NCBI RefSeq assembly: GCF_900083545.1
Contig: NZ_LT559262.1
Coordinates: 186,001 to 250,000, forward strand
Direction of reading: 5' to 3'
DNA: 64,000 nt
Source of the DNA: Alistipes provencensis
Lineage (GTDB): Bacteria > Bacteroidota > Bacteroidia > Bacteroidales > Rikenellaceae
Part shown: piece after piece, positions 61,805 through 64,000 of the stretch
How positions within the stretch are numbered: the first letter of the stretch is position 1
Layout of the letters: the number at the start of each line of letters is the position of its first letter
Position numbers and translations under genes: made by a program
Notes under the pieces: model-generated
Databases searched by the model: none
Seen by the model: the letters and a program-made list of their open reading frames with translations, nothing else
What the model was told of the DNA's origin: nothing

Positions 61805-63944
61805 CGAGGTCGCGCATGCAGCGCACCGGAAGTCCGAAGCCCCGGGGATCGGGAATACGCTGGTAAACATTCGCCGCGGTCAGTCCGAACACCCACGCCC
61901 CGAACGTGTCGGCGGGCGCCGGGGAACTCGACCAGTAGTAGCCCGAAGGCGTGAATACGAAAAGTCCTAATTCGTCGTAACGATACCCCACACCGGGATA
62001 ATAGGTCGCATCGATGCCGTTGTAGAGGAAATTCCACCCCTGCACGAACGTCCCCCGCATACGCACCTCGCCGCTGGCGACTGACGCCGAGGCGCCCGTC
62101 TTGGTAAAGGCCGTAAAGACGTAGGGATGCGGCACGGCCCACCCCGGGGGACAGGGGTCGAACAGGGTCTTGACGGTCTTCTGCCCCGCCTCGTACCCCA
62201 TAGGATTGCCCCACAATTCGTCGTTGCGGAACGAGGGTCCGTTGCCCTTGCCCGCCCCGTAATACCAGTCGTAGGAAGTCCCGTCCATCGTGACGATGAA
62301 GGTGTCGGGGTGCGCCGTGGCGTAATGCGTGTTGCCCGTGTAACCGGCGTACTGCCCCAAGGCTCCCGAAGTCTGCACCGGCCTGCGGTAGGTGATGTAG
62401 GTCTGCGGCGCATCCTGCGCGTCGAATGCCACCTTTCCCCACGGGAAGGGGTCCTTGCGGCCCCACTGGTAGAGCGGCGCGCGGAACGAACGGGCATAGG
62501 GCCCGTCCTCCTTGTAAACGGCCCCCAGATTGCGGTCCATCATCTGCACCGAACCCGAACCGTAGTCGGCCTCGTAGTCGGCCGAAAGCACATAGGTCTC
62601 GGCAAGGGCCGTCAGCGCGGCGTTGTCCGCATCGGTGATCCAGATGTGCCAGCTCCACAGCGCCTCATCCGACGCGGCGTCGGCATAGAGCCCGATGACG
62701 GCGTTGCCGCCCAGCAGCGTGGGGCGCGTCGTCAGCGTGAAATAGATATGTCCGCCCTCGACGCGCAGGCTCGCGGGATCGATCAGACGGGGATTGCTCT
62801 GCCACAGCAGGCGTGCCGATGTGCCCGACAGCGATGCCGAAAGCGTGCGGCCTTCGTAACGCTCGACGGCTGCGGCAAGCGCCTGCGAGATGTATCCGTT
62901 GCCGGCGACGGTGGCGTCGAACGAATACTCCTGCCCGGCCGACGAGGCCACATAGCAGTTGGCGCGGGGACCGCCGCCCGAAAGGTCGACGGCCGGCTGC
63001 GGAGCCTCACCTGCGGCAATGTCCTGCGTGATGACTTTCATTTGTGCCGGAGCGATTACCAGCCCCGGACGGGTGTAGGCCGCCGTATAGCCGTCGTCGG
63101 TCCGCACCGCGACATAGACTTTCCCGCCGCCGCGCGAATAATCGGCCGGATTGACCGTCAGCCACACCTTCACCGCATCGCTTCCCAGCACCGGGGGCTC
63201 CGTGAACCCGAGCGAGCAGTAATCGACCTGCGCCGAGCCGCCCGCATACGCCGCCGTGTTGTTGCCCGACGCCGCGGTGAGGTCGAACGTGAACGCCCCG
63301 GTCAGGTTGGACATCTCCCCGAGATTGCCCGCGGCATCGACCGTCGCGGCGTCCGTGCAGTAGAGCGTCACCTCGGAGAGCCGTTTCCCGGCCATCTCCC
63401 CCGAAGCCGTCAGGTCGACCTCCACGACCGCAAAGGCGTGGCGGAATGCCAACGTCCCGAAGTCGCCCGTCGGACTCTGCACCGCCCCGGCGACAAGGAA
63501 GTCCGTGTCGCCCAGATGCGACGAGTCTCCCGCCGCAGACTGTGTCTGCTGCGGGGCAAGGGTGAATGCAATGTCCGAAGCGTCGTCCGACGCCTGTTCC
63601 GAATAAGGGTAATAGGCATAGAGCGTATAGCCCGAAGCCCCTGCGGCGAGGGTAATGTCGCCCGCAAAAGTCCCCTCGGAGGCCGCCTGCGCCCCCTCGA
63701 AGGTCAGCGGGGCGTTGACCGTGGTGAATGTGTCGCCGCTCTTGACATAGATGCCGATGCGGTCGCCGGGAGTCCACAGGATGTTGTAGCCGTCCGGAGC
63801 CAGTTCGGTGCGGGTCGCAGGAGCGGCGGCCGCGATTCGGATGCTGCGCGTCAGGGTCTGCGGCGGAACCGGGTCTCCGGTCCGGTCGGCTGTGCAGGCG
63901 CATAGTCCACACACGACCGCCGCCGCGGTCAAAAACCTACTCAT
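61794..63944 (-). CDS. Fimbrillin-family lipoprotein with C-terminal FISUMP-like domain
   Basis: 716 residues. Lipoprotein signal MSRFLTAAAVVCGLCAC (Cys17 acylated). The N-terminal half (about 30-320) follows the fimbrillin/Mfa-like pattern: RTELAPDGYNILWTPGDRIGIYV, SGYTLYAYYPYSE, TDFLVAGAVQSPTG and LAFRHAFAVVEVDLTA. The C-terminal 230 residues resemble the FISUMP domain: MMDRNLGAVY, YQWGRKDPFPWG, PCPPGWAVP, YYWSSSPAP and GLPVRCMRD. A minor pilin, tip adhesin or pilus-anchoring surface protein is inferred. It overlaps the preceding gene on the same strand by eight bases, so it is the downstream part of a larger fimbrial-type operon. Confidence 0.88.
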   Translation of the reverse strand: MSRFLTAAAVVCGLCACTADRTGDPVPPQTLTRSIRIAAAAPATRTELAPDGYNILWTPGDRIGIYVKSGDTFTTVNAPLTFEGAQAASEGTFAGDITLAAGASGYTLYAYYPYSEQASDDASDIAFTLAPQQTQSAAGDSSHLGDTDFLVAGAVQSPTGDFGTLAFRHAFAVVEVDLTASGEMAGKRLSEVTLYCTDAATVDAAGNLGEMSNLTGAFTFDLTAASGNNTAAYAGGSAQVDYCSLGFTEPPVLGSDAVKVWLTVNPADYSRGGGKVYVAVRTDDGYTAAYTRPGLVIAPAQMKVITQDIAAGEAPQPAVDLSGGGPRANCYVASSAGQEYSFDATVAGNGYISQALAAAVERYEGRTLSASLSGTSARLLWQSNPRLIDPASLRVEGGHIYFTLTTRPTLLGGNAVIGLYADAASDEALWSWHIWITDADNAALTALAETYVLSADYEADYGSGSVQMMDRNLGAVYKEDGPYARSFRAPLYQWGRKDPFPWGKVAFDAQDAPQTYITYRRPVQTSGALGQYAGYTGNTHYATAHPDTFIVTMDGTSYDWYYGAGKGNGPSFRNDELWGNPMGYEAGQKTVKTLFDPCPPGWAVPHPYVFTAFTKTGASASVASGEVRMRGTFVQGWNFLYNGIDATYYPGVGYRYDELGLFVFTPSGYYWSSSPAPADTFGAWVFGLTAANVYQRIPDPRGFGLPVRCMRDLATP

Positions 63945-63999
63945 TCCAATCCTCCCGGTCGAAACCCTCGACCCCGCCGGTCACCGTCGAGCCGGCGAA
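63937..63999 (-). CDS. 3' end of an upstream gene of the fimbrillin operon, partial
   Basis: On the minus strand one frame runs from the window edge to a stop at 63937-63939 and encodes FAGSTVTGGVEGFDREDWNE. The last bases overlap the start of the fimbrillin gene by eight (ATGAGTAG). The frame was chosen for that coupling; a second frame is also open for 19 codons. Too short to name, but a related surface or pilus component is likely. Confidence 0.45.
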   Translation of the reverse strand, partial: FAGSTVTGGVEGFDREDWNE

Positions 64000-64000
64000 T

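Overview
The window looks like chromosomal DNA of a GC-rich member of the Bacteroidales. Supporting signs are a SusC/SusD pair, a fimbrillin-family lipoprotein, a MurF-alanine racemase fusion, a DUF2723 glycosyltransferase-like protein, and many upstream regions carrying the Bacteroidota promoter pattern TTTG-N19-TAnnTTTG with few Shine-Dalgarno sites. Base composition (about 60% G+C by eye) and gene content fit Alistipes/Rikenellaceae. That assignment is an inference and no rRNA is present to confirm it.

Layout. 1-4.2 kb: 3' part of a SusC-type TonB-dependent transporter and its SusD-type lipoprotein. 4.3-11.4 kb: A-type flavoprotein, UDP-glucose dehydrogenase, a sodium-pumping decarboxylase beta subunit with two small envelope ORFs, a YhcH-family protein and aspartate ammonia-lyase. 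11.4-15.6 kb (minus): membrane protein, mutL, rhomboid protease and EEP-family phosphatase in one run. 15.7-20.7 kb (minus): grpE-dnaJ, then murF-alr followed by an RsmI-like methyltransferase. 21.2-26 kb (minus): cell-wall amidase, MCE protein and mutS2. 26-31.2 kb: LptD, then a ferredoxin-nitroreductase and a nucleoside-type MFS transporter. 31.3 kb: tRNA-Gln(CUG). 31.9-37.3 kb: an HTH regulator and two tandem M3 metallopeptidase lipoproteins. 37.4-39.5 kb: rsmE and a two-gene chromate-type transporter. 39.5-53.7 kb: RNA methyltransferase with a duplicated N-terminus, U32 peptidase, serS, a tiny ferredoxin, sugar acetyltransferase, small XRE regulator, NamZ-like protein, prfB, cytidylate-kinase-like protein, MATE exporter, cysS, a D-Ala-D-Ala dipeptidase-like protein and a DEAD-box helicase. 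53.8-64 kb: DUF2723 protein, asnA, second XRE regulator, acyl-CoA ligase, queG, fimbrillin-family lipoprotein and the edge of one more gene. Most of this is housekeeping (translation, repair, envelope biogenesis).

The unusual material is intergenic. (1) A 68-nt repeat occurs at 20996-21063 (minus) and 58550-58617 (plus). Its flanks are identical, but the central hairpin stem differs by compensatory changes. (2) A family of 17-nt hairpins with mostly AAG loops occurs singly, in a tandem array and as a head-to-head REP/BIME-like pair; one copy supplies the stop codon of the DUF2723 gene. (3) A short core (ATGAAGAATT...AGTGACGC) recurs at three intergenic sites, each beside an HTH regulator gene. 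(4) A near-match to a head-to-head Tn5 mosaic-end (Nextera) junction interrupts the helicase gene at 53345-53382. This is probably a sequencing-library artefact, and it coincides with a frameshift.

No CRISPR array, rRNA, transposase, integrase or prophage gene was seen.
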